Positions 18,301-28,325 of a stretch of DNA of 64,000 nt are shown in pieces. Origin of the DNA: Agarilytica sp033852175 (GTDB lineage Bacteria; Pseudomonadota; Gammaproteobacteria; Pseudomonadales; Cellvibrionaceae); the NCBI GenBank assembly GCA_033852175.1, contig JAWSUY010000029.1, positions 1 to 64,000 on the forward strand. The letters are read 5' to 3'. Under the pieces are notes generated by a model. That model did not search any database, was not told the DNA's origin, and was given only the letters and a program-made list of their open reading frames with translations. Position 1 is the stretch's first letter. Each line of letters begins with the position of its first letter. The translations under genes and the position numbers were made by a program.

Positions 18301-21300
18301 CCATTATTTGTGGAAGTTACGTCCCATTCGTTACTTCCGGTTAACGCGGCATACAAGGTGTGATTCAAACCCGACACTTGTATGCGTTCGATATCGTGAA
18401 TATTCAAACGACCAAAGGTGGTGGTGTCCGTGGTCAGCAGAATCTCTTGTGCGGTAATCGTATTATTCGCATTACCTGCATCGATGTGGTCTGTGGGTGT
18501 GCCTGTGCCGCCCGCTATCCAACCGGAAACAAAACCATCGCCGTCAATATCAAAGGTATCTTGTCCACTGCCACCTTGAAGCTGATTAAACCCGGAGAAA
18601 TTGATGTCGGTGTTTTCCGTATCGACATCACCCTCGTTAATGTCATCCACTGTCCATGCATTGGTGCCGGTCGCCACAGTCAAACGTGCGTTGTTGGTTT
18701 CGCCTTCGCTGCCATCGTGGTTACCCACTAGGGTTTCGATCCCTGAAAAATTAATCACGGGATCTGCATCGTTTAAAACAATGTTGATAGTGCCATTCAC
18801 ACTGACAAAATTGGCTTCATCGCTACCCGCACCGCCGCCACCGATAAAAGTGCTAGTGATCGTGCCGCCGTCTTCAAACAAGAAACGGTCATTACCTTCA
18901 TTGCCCTGAAGCCGACCAAAATTTTCAAAACTCAGTCCGGTGGCCACACTACCATTGAGGGTGAGCTCACCTTCATTGCGACCATCGACCGTCCAGTCGT
19001 AATTGCCGACCTGATTGTTCACCAGCCAATTGCTGGCCTCGGTATCCGGGTCAGCGGCTTCATCGGCATCTGCCACTGCCGTCACTTGCTCGAACCCCGT
19101 GATATGAATATTGGGAAGGGTATTCGTCACATCCGGGTTCGCCGCTGTCACCGTATCGCCCACTTCCACCACCACACCACTGGTCAACGCCGCCAGATTT
19201 AATTGATCATTCGCCCCGCCTGCGCCGTCGATAAGACCGGAAACAAAACTGGTGTTGGTTTCAAAGGTCACAACATCCGTGGCATCGCCGCCGCTAAGGT
19301 TTTCAGTGGCAACAAAACGATTCACCACGCCAGTAACAGAGCCGGTATCCACGCCATCCACTCGCCATTGGGTGGTGCCGCTGGCACGGTCCACGGTGAG
19401 TGAATTTGATCCCGCACCACCGTCCACTTCAGTGATCGATGCTGACAGCCCATCAAAACTAAATACGTCTGAGCCGCCGCCACCTTCCAGGTGAGTGATA
19501 CGGCTAAAACCGTCGCCCACGCCATCAACGTCGCCCGTATTGGCGCCATCGATTGACCAGTCAATCGTGCCAGACGTACTGGCCACAGTTAGCGTATCGG
19601 TGCCTGTCGAACCCCCATCGATATCACCGGCAATCGTGCCGCTGCGAAGCTCAAAACTGTCGTTGCCTGTCCCGCCAGTAAAATCTTCCACTTCGGAAAA
19701 AACAACGCCGCGATTAATAGCTGATTGATAATTTAAGGTGTCGACTTCTTCGGTGACCGCACCACCAAATACCCAGTCATTGTTTTGGTTAGCGCCGACC
19801 AGTTCGTCGTCACCGTCTCCGCCCACCACGACCAAATTAATATTTGTATTCACCGAACTGTCGAGGGTGAATTGATCGTTACCATCGCGTCCAGATACAG
19901 AATTCACACTGGCCGTTTGAATCGCAAAGGTGTCTCGTGCGTTATTTGCGCCTTGCGCAATTTCAATGCCATCGAAATTAACCGTGCCACCGCCGGTTGC
20001 TACAACACGATCGGTTGTGCCGTTTAATGTCCAATCCGCCTGCGCCGTGTAGGTGTCGGCAAGGCTCAACGTATCCCCCGCTAATGCGGTATTCCCTAAG
20101 CCGTCAACACTGACCGTTAACGCATCATTTTCAATCACAAACAGGTCTTGCCCGTTGCCACCGTTAAATATGTCAATTTGGGTAAAGTCATTACCGGCCA
20201 CATCGCCTGTGCTGTCAATATTCCACGTCACTACGTCCACAGTCGTACTGGCCATATCTATTCGATCAAATGCCGTGTCTTGCCCACCGACGCGCGTCCC
20301 ACGAATTAACCCCGTGATGCTGCCGCCCGCGTTGATATCAAAACGGTCATCGCCGGTATTGCCGTGAACATTCGCCATGCCGTTAAAGCGCACTTGGTCA
20401 TTATCATCACTGTCGTCACCCGTGAGATGAACCGTTCCTGTATTACCGCCATCGATCTCCCAATGGTTGTTTTGAACGCGGCCCACGAGGGTGTCGTTAT
20501 TACCGGTTAATGTTTGGATGTTAGTAAACGTGGTGTTTGCCACCGTGCCGTCGTGCTCGGTGGTGAGCTGCCAGGTGTTGCCGCCGTCTAACCACTCAAG
20601 GCTGTTATTACTCGCACCTACACCGTCCAATGTGCCGGTGAAACTGGCATCCGACGCAATCTCAAACACGTCGGCGTTTGCGTTACCCACGAGATAGGCG
20701 ACATCCGCAAACGTCACCGCACCGTAAGATGTGTTCGTTAAGGTGTGAGCGCTTGCTTCAATGTCCCATGCGTTGGTGCCGCTGGTGCCCGAGGTTAAGC
20801 GCACGTTGCTTTCGTCATTCCCCATCACGTGCTCTGTGCCGCTTACACGATAAATCTCGGTAGCGTCCCGTGTCACCACAACGGCACTTCCATTAAAGGT
20901 GGCCACATAGGCGCCGCTGCTCGCGGTCAGATTAGAAAGGTCGAGAGTATCGATGCCTGCACCATTATTCGCTTGAATAACCGTACTCGCCATCGCGACA
21001 CCCTCACCAAATTCGAACACATCATTGCCCGTGCCCCCGGTCAAGCGCTCAACGCCGGTAAAGGTCAAGGCGCCACTGCGGCTATTGTCATTTGCCACAC
21101 GTACGACTTGAGAGGTGGTCGTCGTAAACTCCCAACGGTTTTCGCGGTTGTCTGAATCCGACGAGGTGGCGACGCGTAAGTCGTCACTGCCATTGGCACC
21201 GCCCTGTATGACACCCGTAAAACTGCCGTCTGTGGTCACGTTAAAAATGTCCGTGACATCATCGGCCCCGGTTAATGTGTCAATCCCTTGAAACTCCGCC

Positions 21301-24300
21301 ACGTAAGTTTCACCCCCAGTGCCTGTTTCCCCTACCGCGCCGCTGTTGCCGCCATTGATCGTCCACGTGCTCGCACTATCACGCCCCTGAATAACATTAC
21401 TGCCCCCCGCCCCTCTAATATCCACAATCGTTCCGGCATCACCCATAATGAAGGTATCGTCCGCACTGCTCCCCTGCAAAAAACCAAAGTTCACAAACTC
21501 GATCGTCGCCGTTCCTACGCTGTCAGTCACACGGCCATCGTTGTCGCCATCGACGGTATCATCCACGCCTTGATCGCCATTAAAATCGCTGATCGTCCAC
21601 ACATTGAAACTGCTGTTACCCGTGAGCGTATTCGTTGCCACATAATTCTCATTGCCCACGATCTGCTCAGCGCCATTCACACCGCCAGCACTGCCGCCAA
21701 TCACCAGTTGCTGAAAAGAATCCACGCCTGAAAAATTAGCGATATCGGTAAAGGCACCTCCACCGGCTTCGATCGCACCGGTAATAGACCCGACTTGCGC
21801 ACCGCTTTGTTGGAAGGTAAATTCATCGGCAGCGGCGTCGCTGCCAGTGAGGTTTTCGATATCTTGAAAATCGACATTGCCAGTGGCGCCAAAGGTTAAC
21901 GCGCCCGTATTGGTATTAGTAATCGTCCAGGTATTTTCGGTATCGAATCCGACCAGCGTATCGGCGGTACTCCCCGTGCCACCCCCATCAATATCCACGT
22001 CGATATCATTGATGCCGATAACAAAGGTGTCGTCCCCGGCACCGCCGGTCAGGTCGTCGAACTCGGTGTAATTCACAGTGCTTAATATCGTACTGCCATC
22101 GGTATCCAAGCGATGAACTTGGCCGTCATCGACACCGTCAACCACGACAAAATTAGCGCCATCGTTGTTGTAGTCTTCCAATTCCCAACGATAATCATCA
22201 GCGGGGTCACTCACCACTGTCAGGGTGTTCGTCTGGCTTGCAGCCCCCGCCACCCACTCCACGCCAGAGACTCTAAAATCACTGCTGGTTTGTGCATTGT
22301 CTTCATCGATCAACACGGCAAAAGCAGTATTGGACGCACGAAAATCCACACGATCCGTTCCTGCGCCGCCGACAATGCGCGAAAAGATTGAACCTGGCGC
22401 ATTCACATTAAAAATATCGTTGCCGCCTCGGCCATCTAGCGTTTCAATGCCGTTAAAACTCGCGGCATACCCGACGACGCTGCCACTGTGATCACCACTA
22501 ACGACCCACGTCTCCGCCACATTGCTACCGGCAATCGTGTCGTTGCCATCTGCACCACCGCTAATAATGCCAGTCGCTAAACCGCTATCACCAAACGTAA
22601 AAGTATCGTTACCGGCATCACCATTTAATGCGGCTTGCACAGTTTGATTAATAAAAAATTCATCGTGATTGCCGCCACCGTTTACCGTGCCGATAAAGTC
22701 CGAATTAAAGGTAAAGTGATCGTAGTAGCTGCGACCATTTAGGATATTCATGCCTGAAAAAGCCAGAGCATCGGAGGGGTCTTGTGCGGTAGTTGCGGCC
22801 ACCGAATTCGTGGCGCCAATCGTCCAATCATTTTCTTGATCACGGGCCGTTAATGTATCGCCACCAGAGCCTGATAAGGATTGGATTTCAGAAAATGCCG
22901 TCGTATGAGTGACAGTAACATTGCCTGCATGACGACCGCTGAGCGTCCAGGTGTTGGGACCACCGACAATCGATAGCGTGTTGCTTTCATTCGTTTGTAA
23001 ACTACCGTCACCACGAATACCGCTTACGGAAACAATAGAGCCTCCGGTTTCCACCTCAAAACTGTCGTTGGCTTGGTTGCCTTGCAGCGAAGCAAAGTTG
23101 GTAAAGTTAATCGCCGCATCCACACCGTTATCAATCGTTCCGTCATTAATGCCGTCAATAGTCCACGTTGTTGCTGACCCGGCTGTAGTCGCATCCGAGT
23201 TTAATTGCAGCGTAAACCCAGCCCCATTATTTGCACCGTTACTGGCAATCGTTTCTGCACTGACAACACCAAATAAATTATCGCCTAACGTCACCTCAAT
23301 CGGATTGCTTGAGTTGGTCACCAAAACAGAATCGTTATCGCCGCCGCGCGCATTAATGCCGCCGTCGTCACTGCCATAAGTACCAGGGAAATTAAACGTA
23401 AATTGATCATCGCCGCCACTAGGGTCCGTATCACCCAAAGCGCCGGTTGCTCCGTTGAGCTGCTCCATGCTGGCGAATTCAATATTCGGATTGAGCGTGC
23501 CAGAACTCGCAGTCGCCAAAACCCAGGTATGCGTACCGCTGGTATCGACCAAATTTAACGTATCTGCAGTGCCCGTGTCGCCATCGAGCTCAACGGTAAT
23601 GCCACTCACCACATTAAAGATATCGTCCCCTGCACCACCGACGACATCGCCGTTATTATTCACGCTATCGTTCACGTTGTGATTAACGTGAAAGGTGTCC
23701 ACACCGCCTTCACCGAATAAGCGCCCCGTGGTGTTGGCCGTGGTCGTAAATTCATCTATGCCATCACCCCCGCGTATAGAGGTGAAGTTATGGCCTACGC
23801 TAAAGTGATCGTCTGCATCGCCACCTTGCAACATTTCAAACCCAGTAAAACCAATCGTGACCGTTTCAGAGCCACTCACCGCATCTAAAATTGAGCCATC
23901 ACCCGACGCCAAGCTCACCCAATAACTGCTATCGGAAAGCCCCGTTAGCGTATCTGTGGATTGGCCCGTGCCTGTGATTGAAATACTGGAAGTAATGAAC
24001 GAAGACGTATTCAATAAAACACCGGCGGAGGTCGTACCGGAACCGGCCAAGACAAGTGACGCTGCGGTCGTGGTGCCATCGGTGTCACCCGTACCGGCAT
24101 TCACATCAATATCGCCATTGACTTGGATACCCGGCGATCCACTATTTTCTGTGGCGGTCACGGTGACAACACCGCCATTCCCACCGGTGCCGCCCGTATC
24201 TCTATCGGCATTACTTCCCGACGCATCTATTGCGCCGATAATAATATCGGCAGCATCAAGGTCGATACCTCCGCCTAAAAATCCGTCTCCAGTGGTTGGC

Positions 24301-27300
24301 GTGCCTCCAGACGTATCCAAGTCACCCGTGGTTAAAGAGGCATCCACAGCAATAACAATGCGTCCTCCAGCAGTGTCGGCTAAACCCGCTGTAGACACCG
24401 CGCCCGAATTAATATTCGAGGCCGTGACGTTTACAGAGGTCGCAAACACATCAAAATAGGTATCAATATCAGGGCCAGCATCCACATCACGATCGGCGAT
24501 ATCAACGCCGTCCGCAGCCGAGGTGATTGAAGTAATTTGAAGTACGCCGATTGGGTTATCCGATGTCCCCACCTGACCAATAATGTCGACGTTTGCGGCT
24601 TGAATAGTGAGGCTTTCCTGACCCGTAACAGTGGTATCTTCGTTAACACTTCCATCCAAGATCACATCACCGAGTACGATGCTCTCGTATGCTGGCGTAG
24701 CCAACAACGTCGTATCTATTTGACTGTCACCGGACAGAATAATGTCGCCCGTTAACGTGATACCTGCACTTTGACCATTATATGCCGACGCATTACTGTC
24801 GGTATTATTCCCATCCGCTAAAACACCGCCTCGTGCGCTGAGATTACCCCCAACATATATGCTATTTGCTTCAACAGTAATTAACCCAGCATCGCCACCT
24901 GGAGCGACGTCATTCTGCCCCCCTCCCTCGGCTGACGCATTACCACCATTCGTAGCCAGTGCCGTAAAGCGCACAAACTGATCCGCAGTTATGGTAATTG
25001 CTCCTCCCATTCCACCAGGGGAACCCGTGAAACAATTTATCCCATCATTTGACGTACTGCATGACCCATCTACGGAATCATTTCCATCACCACCAACAGC
25101 AGACACCTCACCAACCAAGACCTCTGAAGCTAAAGAGGACGCGGTCAACGTCACACTGCCCGCTGTATAACCCCGTATTCCATCACCGTAAAAACCGTAA
25201 CTGTTTCCATCGACGGCATTTGTCGAATCACTGCGTTGGCCACTGTCAGTCGTAATATCACCCACAGTAATATTACCTGTACTCGCGGTAATTAAAACCG
25301 CACCACCCGACTGGTCGGCGGCACCTGACGTATCAATATCCTGAGTGAGAACCGAAGTACCGTCGATAGTGAGCGAAGAGCCATTGAGTGTAATTGCATC
25401 CGTACCTGACGCTTGAGTAATTGCACCAGTAGCATTCACACTGACCGCAGTGCCGCCGGTATTAATATTAATATCACCCAAAGTGAGCGTTGTTTGGTCT
25501 GAGGCAATGGCTATATCACCTAGAAATATGTGATCACTGTTGTCGAGAGTGATCGCTAACACACCGCCTTCAGCCGTAAACGTGGAGGAACCTGCAACAC
25601 GAACTCCCTGTACTCCATTATCAGAAATGCTCGTTGCAGCTACATTTAGGTTGCCAAAGGCATCGCCGTTTTCAGTAGTAATCGCGCCCAGTGTGGCCGT
25701 GCCACTCATATCAAGCGTGATATGACCGCCCGTTGTGCTATAGCCCGCTTCGGTTGCGCTCGCATACCCCGTGTGAATAATTTGGTCGGAGCCATCGAGG
25801 TTTGCGCCGCTAATCGTTACTGTTCCGCCAGCCGTATAAATGTCATTGTTAAGCGTGAGATGCCCAGTCGTATTGCCGCTTTGCTGGTTAGCGTTGAGCG
25901 TGACATTGAGCGTATCCTGGTTACGTAAAGCTGTGCTCCAAGAAGGCGCGGAAGAGTCGTAAATTTGCCCATAGATGGTGATTGCGTTATCAGCAGTTAA
26001 TGTCAGTGTCGTAAATGTAGGGTCAGTGGTGTCACTGTCTATTGGTCCCGTTGCGGTATCATGAAAATCATAATCCGATTGCAGAATGATGTTATTGCCC
26101 GATGTAACGGTCACATTCCCTGACATCACATCAGCATCTGTACCGTTATCAATTGTTCCTAATGTCACATCACCATTAGCTGACGCATCAACAATAGTCG
26201 TAATGGTAATGGCGCCGCCTTCGGTGGTGATACCACCGCCATTACCACTCAAATAATTATCGAAACTACTGCCATAAATACCACCAGAAGCGTCCCCGAC
26301 AGTAAACGTGCCGCCGCCTGTATCAATCAAATTACCAATACTAACGTCGCCCGACAGAAAAAGATCAACATTACCGCCTCCAGTATCCAGCCCTCCAGCG
26401 TCAATACTGTTGATAGAGCCCAACGTAAAGTCGTAGCCGGTGGCGGTGAAGGTGCCGCCTTGAGTATTGATAGAAACACCATCAGCAATAGTGATATTGC
26501 CGCCGCCCAAGAGTGCCCCGCCATTTTGGTAATTGGCTGTTAAGGTTAGATTGAGAGAGTCAGTGCCAAAGGTTGGACGCCCATCACCTATACTGGCATT
26601 AATTTGGATGTCATCATGGGCACGGAGAGTCAGTGAAGCATTGCCACGACTATCATAATTCAGCTGGTCAGCCAGAATAATATCCCCGTCTTGCCCTCCC
26701 GCCCCAGTCGTTTCAATCAAGACATTGTTATCCCCGGCCAAACTCAACTCTAATGACCCAGTAGTTAAAATAGAATCGTCTGAGTTCGGGAGGAAAACTA
26801 AGTCAAACAGCTCTTCGTCGCCAGGCACTAAATTTGTCGTGCCAGAGGATTGAATGGTGATGTTGTAAGGATCGATTAGCCATGTTCCACTTCCCCCCAA
26901 CTCAGATGAAACGTTAACGTTAGGGGCCAGGTTTACGACAGCAGACGAAGTTTCAACAAAACCACCATCACCGTATTCAACCCCTATTGCGTTAATCTGC
27001 CCCAACGCGGTGAGACGATCATTGCCCCATAAAATTATTTTGCCACCATCACCATTCTCTGTGGCGCTGGCACTGATATGCGTATCAACACCCACATACA
27101 CAGCAGAGGCATTGCGGATACCCGAATTTTCGCCTCGGTAATCACCGCCCACCAAAACTTGGCCACCCGCAGTAGCACCATCTGCAACCACACTGGCTTG
27201 CTCGACCAAGCCCACACGCTCGCCCAGCAATTTAATATCGCCACCTGCACCCTCGTCAGCGCTCGCTGAGATAACGCTATTTTCAGTGAATAAGGTCGTA

Positions 27301-28325
27301 TCAGCGCTGTGGATCTCTATCATTCCGGCCACATCAGACTGATAACTATCGGCGTGAATCTCACCGCTGTGCGTGACATTTTCCCCGAGAAGCACCACGG
27401 CACCCCCTGCGTCCCCCGACGCAGAGAGCACCCCAGTGTTCACAACATCGGCCCCCCCACCTAAAGTGAAGCTGCCATCGTCATCCATCACGACACTGAC
27501 TGCCGTATTCAATTCTCCAGAGTTCACTGCTTGAGAAAAAACATCTCGACTCGTGCTAGCCGTGAGTAAAATTTGTCCATCTTCTGACTGAATTTCACCG
27601 TTGTTAATCACGGCGGCATCAACACCAATGTCATCTTCTAATAACGCTTGTGTAATGCGTACACTGACCATGCCACGATCGTCAAAACTCACTACCGCTT
27701 CGCGCCCTGCCGCAAAGGTCACACTTCCCAATTGCGCGCTGATCAAACCATCGTTTTTGACTTCTTTACCAATCAGAGAAACACTTCCACCTATGGCTGC
27801 ATTAAGCGTCCCGGCGTTAATCACAAGACCTTCTGTATCTTCAATGGCACCGAAGGTAAAATCTCCATTCATAAAATCGGCGGCATCGATATTTAAACCG
27901 CTGGCTAAAATCCCCCCTGCATTCACCACAGAATCTTTTCCGAACAAAATTCCGTGGGGGTTCATAAGGATGACGTGACCATTCGCATCGATACGACCTT
28001 GTATACGCGAGCCGGTATTACTCAAAATACGGTTTAGGGAAACAGATGAACTGTCCGGCTGAATGTAATGAACGCGCTCGCTACTTCCTACATCGTAGCT
28101 CTGCCAGTCAATCGCCATACGATCGGTAGCTTGATTGATTGTTGTGGTACTACCAGAGCGATTTATCGACCCGGCACCACCAACAACTTCTCCCCCTTCA
28201 GGGCCAGCGTAAGAAAAATTGGAAATACCCAAGCACAAACAAATACATTGATGTAAATGATTTTTAGGAAGAGACCTAAGAATATTTGAATGTTTTTTTG
28301 GGGTTGAGGAGCGAGTGCGTTTCAC
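12357..28325 (-). CDS. Giant TpsA exoprotein (filamentous haemagglutinin-type adhesin) with long DxF repeat region
   Basis: 5322 residues. Order: extended signal peptide (about 1-40, basic then hydrophobic, ending FSYA); TPS secretion domain (about 41-300), including NPHGILFGKDSVV, the usual NPNG-type motif; a beta-helix region rich in Asp, Gly, Thr and Asn (about 300-1480), with one close Cys pair near residue 1093; about 34 divergent units (about 1490-4430) following the plan W-T-I-D-G-x-N-x-G ... F-x-x-L-x-G-G-x-x-x-D-x-F; a second beta-helix (about 4450-5200); then a C-terminus with 'NYLYDNISIRMPRDQ' and a last stretch of about 25 residues of almost only Asp, Glu, Tyr and Gly. The GTG start follows AGGA. 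TpsB (10352) exports it. Likely role: surface adhesion or biofilm. The 'GGxGxD' parts resemble RTX calcium-binding turns, but spacing is about 85-100 residues, not 9. Confidence 0.93.
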   Translation of the reverse strand: MKRTRSSTPKKHSNILRSLPKNHLHQCICLCLGISNFSYAGPEGGEVVGGAGSINRSGSTTTINQATDRMAIDWQSYDVGSSERVHYIQPDSSSVSLNRILSNTGSRIQGRIDANGHVILMNPHGILFGKDSVVNAGGILASGLNIDAADFMNGDFTFGAIEDTEGLVINAGTLNAAIGGSVSLIGKEVKNDGLISAQLGSVTFAAGREAVVSFDDRGMVSVRITQALLEDDIGVDAAVINNGEIQSEDGQILLTASTSRDVFSQAVNSGELNTAVSVVMDDDGSFTLGGGADVVNTGVLSASGDAGGAVVLLGENVTHSGEIHADSYQSDVAGMIEIHSADTTLFTENSVISASADEGAGGDIKLLGERVGLVEQASVVADGATAGGQVLVGGDYRGENSGIRNASAVYVGVDTHISASATENGDGGKIILWGNDRLTALGQINAIGVEYGDGGFVETSSAVVNLAPNVNVSSELGGSGTWLIDPYNITIQSSGTTNLVPGDEELFDLVFLPNSDDSILTTGSLELSLAGDNNVLIETTGAGGQDGDIILADQLNYDSRGNASLTLRAHDDIQINASIGDGRPTFGTDSLNLTLTANYQNGGALLGGGNITIADGVSINTQGGTFTATGYDFTLGSINSIDAGGLDTGGGNVDLFLSGDVSIGNLIDTGGGTFTVGDASGGIYGSSFDNYLSGNGGGITTEGGAITITTIVDASANGDVTLGTIDNGTDADVMSGNVTVTSGNNIILQSDYDFHDTATGPIDSDTTDPTFTTLTLTADNAITIYGQIYDSSAPSWSTALRNQDTLNVTLNANQQSGNTTGHLTLNNDIYTAGGTVTISGANLDGSDQIIHTGYASATEAGYSTTGGHITLDMSGTATLGAITTENGDAFGNLNVAATSISDNGVQGVRVAGSSTFTAEGGVLAITLDNSDHIFLGDIAIASDQTTLTLGDININTGGTAVSVNATGAITQASGTDAITLNGSSLTIDGTSVLTQDIDTSGAADQSGGAVLITASTGNITVGDITTDSGQRSDSTNAVDGNSYGFYGDGIRGYTAGSVTLTASSLASEVLVGEVSAVGGDGNDSVDGSCSTSNDGINCFTGSPGGMGGAITITADQFVRFTALATNGGNASAEGGGQNDVAPGGDAGLITVEANSIYVGGNLSARGGVLADGNNTDSNASAYNGQSAGITLTGDIILSGDSQIDTTLLATPAYESIVLGDVILDGSVNEDTTVTGQESLTIQAANVDIIGQVGTSDNPIGVLQITSITSAADGVDIADRDVDAGPDIDTYFDVFATSVNVTASNINSGAVSTAGLADTAGGRIVIAVDASLTTGDLDTSGGTPTTGDGFLGGGIDLDAADIIIGAIDASGSNADRDTGGTGGNGGVVTVTATENSGSPGIQVNGDIDVNAGTGDTDGTTTAASLVLAGSGTTSAGVLLNTSSFITSSISITGTGQSTDTLTGLSDSSYWVSLASGDGSILDAVSGSETVTIGFTGFEMLQGGDADDHFSVGHNFTSIRGGDGIDEFTTTANTTGRLFGEGGVDTFHVNHNVNDSVNNNGDVVGGAGDDIFNVVSGITVELDGDTGTADTLNLVDTSGTHTWVLATASSGTLNPNIEFASMEQLNGATGALGDTDPSGGDDQFTFNFPGTYGSDDGGINARGGDNDSVLVTNSSNPIEVTLGDNLFGVVSAETIASNGANNGAGFTLQLNSDATTAGSATTWTIDGINDGTIDNGVDAAINFTNFASLQGNQANDSFEVETGGSIVSVSGIRGDGSLQTNESNTLSIVGGPNTWTLSGRHAGNVTVTHTTAFSEIQSLSGSGGDTLTARDQENDWTIGATNSVAATTAQDPSDALAFSGMNILNGRSYYDHFTFNSDFIGTVNGGGNHDEFFINQTVQAALNGDAGNDTFTFGDSGLATGIISGGADGNDTIAGSNVAETWVVSGDHSGSVVGYAASFNGIETLDGRGGNDIFNVNAPGSIFSRIVGGAGTDRVDFRASNTAFAVLIDEDNAQTSSDFRVSGVEWVAGAASQTNTLTVVSDPADDYRWELEDYNNDGANFVVVDGVDDGQVHRLDTDGSTILSTVNYTEFDDLTGGAGDDTFVIGINDIDVDIDGGGTGSTADTLVGFDTENTWTITNTNTGALTFGATGNVDFQDIENLTGSDAAADEFTFQQSGAQVGSITGAIEAGGGAFTDIANFSGVDSFQQLVIGGSAGGVNGAEQIVGNENYVATNTLTGNSSFNVWTISDFNGDQGVDDTVDGDNDGRVTDSVGTATIEFVNFGFLQGSSADDTFIMGDAGTIVDIRGAGGSNVIQGRDSASTWTINGGNSGAVGETGTGGETYVAEFQGIDTLTGADDVTDIFNVTTDGSFTGVIQGGANGSDDLRVATSSDSDNRENRWEFTTTTSQVVRVANDNSRSGALTFTGVERLTGGTGNDVFEFGEGVAMASTVIQANNGAGIDTLDLSNLTASSGAYVATFNGSAVVVTRDATEIYRVSGTEHVMGNDESNVRLTSGTSGTNAWDIEASAHTLTNTSYGAVTFADVAYLVGNANADVFEIASDASFTGTLDGVGASNNSLEWLDGGNTWQLTTEHDGTVANTTFTNIQTLTGNNDTLVGRVQNNHWEIDGGNTGTVHLTGDDSDDNDQVRFNGMANVHGNTGDDRFDINAGGSITGLIRGTRVGGQDTAFDRIDMASTTVDVVTWNIDSTGDVAGNDFTQIDIFNGGNGQDLFVIENDALTVSVDGLGNTALAGDTLSLADTYTAQADWTLNGTTDRVVATGGGTVNFDGIEIAQGANNARDTFAIQTASVNSVSGRDGNDQFTLDSSVNTNINLVVVGGDGDDELVGANQNNDWVFGGAVTEEVDTLNYQSAINRGVVFSEVEDFTGGTGNDSFELRSGTIAGDIDGGSTGTDTLTVASTSGTIDWSIDGANTGDVDGVGDGFSRITHLEGGGGSDVFSFDGLSASITEVDGGAGSNSLTVDRASGTTQWRVDGVDTGSVTGVVNRFVATENLSGGDATDVVTFETNTSFVSGLIDGAGGANDQLNLAALTSGVVVEVGDTVTAANPDVTNTLPNIHITGFEQVTAVADADEAADPDTEASNWLVNNQVGNYDWTVDGRNEGELTLNGSVATGLSFENFGRLQGNEGNDRFLFEDGGTITSTFIGGGGAGSDEANFVSVNGTINIVLNDADPVINFSGIETLVGNHDGSEGETNNARLTVATGTNAWTVDDINEGDVDTENTDINFSGFNQLQGGSGQDTFDIDGDGFVSGWIAGGTGTPTDHIDAGNANNTITAQEILLTTDTTTFGRLNIHDIERIQVSGLNHTLYAALTGSNEWDVTSTNNGSLNATLAFEGFDTLLGNGATDNFVVRDGASIADINGAGGGNTLTVESADNALGEVLWSITAANTGQVTGRVTDFSNIDNLTGGEGADRFTFTQTTASIQGLIDGGEALLETDPSTDVLDVSIFVGGVVVELGPNAAPGSLVEDTAGLANVNAHNMEEIVAAEGTPETEENNNWLAIASPSNVDDAPVLDWDWELDNATSELNEGQLQEIDNLIDLTPIENTQTLVFNFGSVQGGTGGENSNVIARNGNDDPDIYFNITGEYRPGSGDRALPYGDVDGLVVVDIDPRIIRLVGNANGEEGNNTLLRVASFDESNDLFDYNGVNNWTIDSENSGTFDNVDNDFSFEFTGVNQLQGGAGNDTFIFATNVDNATTGALVDGTINGGEGTNEIHVTTATGDLNFGVSTLQETSVDPDDIAVFFPELIDPVFLVNNRGGVIDLVGISRLLVTADNTTTLSSANTGDFRWTIGSLGSNSTLVNTGNSDSLTFSGVDRVVGGDANDTFNVMQLGIVDPVFDGGEGGDIVNLDAVSVDADGDDQALMLSLRTPPTENFDAIYLANIETLQALDRGHVLLADDVVNTWLIDNVNGGEIRFDNGDDQRLAFTNIAHLVGGGSQDIFNISEGGRLTGTIDGGDEIANPDRIDVLSDATGAFTFQVSSRDADGSVVDTSANAIDILGVEQLNANNTSEAIQHTLAAANGTNNTFAVGVTSFLFDGSVMLAFTGMDNLTGGDRGDQFIFNGAVVNGLVDGGENLFDSEDSVQILNLTDGISVRLGDQRTDDLNVHNVETITATEPNTHRLIGDNNTNQWQVRGTNAGNVDGVSFSGFASLVGGSADDTFILARQDGADIDDSVSAIDGGANPVTGSATDKIDLTGLIDSTTVAFDPNYDADLIVSNVERIEAIRNNHTLVGGDDVTQEWRITDVDAGEINNTEFTGFSHLLGRSQVDEFVFSESGNITGTVDGGSQPEGQSDVVDMRELEVSNVTIGDLESGFFDIEEYRGNNNNAVIRADDVRNEWEISDANGGTILDINGNNITFSGFTDLEGGTDVDIFSLAGGSISGEISAGEGNDRLEIDLGSGISGDVTFTGNDGDDRITIDGGDNETRFASNYSASVVDSVPHGTLEYSISTANVANNYHVNFTDVETVNDRVFTNTMTVNNVIGRDDIVTIANNRFGLDGFIDIDITNKNSLDIVGEQTDQVIIEGRVSLNDAFSVINASVSGLDANAIIDANRMISFNTTGAIGAVDNRLSIETNNVSFNAVNGDVYVNQTGDLIIAQLSNPAAVIDIDATGNITDGADLSSANAIRLESDGTITLDNNNSLLGVVTLLAANGDVEFTNGTTRLGDVSAQNLSLTTTGNIDDEGLIQVANATTVNGSATSVINLNGENNTFNNVTVTNAGSFFLNDSSANGLTVQGNASDNFIVKASNRVTANAVNANAIEISSADAGITIQNTVNAQNSVEISGEGVDINGSVTVTSSVDSTADRAVLVDARTGDLNIRSAISADAGVLGDIELIGQTVQQFAGAVISGRNVFVDSDTDVNLAANITATEILDVNAGTEIVMDNGLTSTLTQAGTLTFTAVDNIVTQQIVADSVSLISTTGSIDQQGDITAGEISITANAGEFENQAGTVLSVNTGDLVMLAQGANIRGDIQANENAVTFDIDQSFLLSADISAANVNVETGAQITMTSGSKVDSSADITFIAGSDIELSQLNAEDGTASLTAGGSVTDNNGDASNISATSLFARSETGFGATADNANINTSVANIDVQNASGVIGIRNDQEVSITSLITNGNIRFVNTGGNVILSNMVEEDYDRDFNVTDAREAGGVINGNYSFGNVSILVSNGYLAAEPGANSNRPELVGDVIDVTTSNGFGFDRQLVVYAQTELIVSGPGIRPIWAFGEPPLFGLTTDSDLIDPSIVGGLSELLVEVEEAADIDPAIFTNVNNYLYDNISIRMPRDQIYDDDEYYEEDGDEDKEHDEGYYY

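Noticed and set aside
12378..28256. Dozens of plus-strand frames antisense to the giant adhesin
   Set aside because: They mirror the Asp/Gly/Thr-rich codons of the adhesin, giving Val/Ser/Pro-rich chance frames with no start signals.
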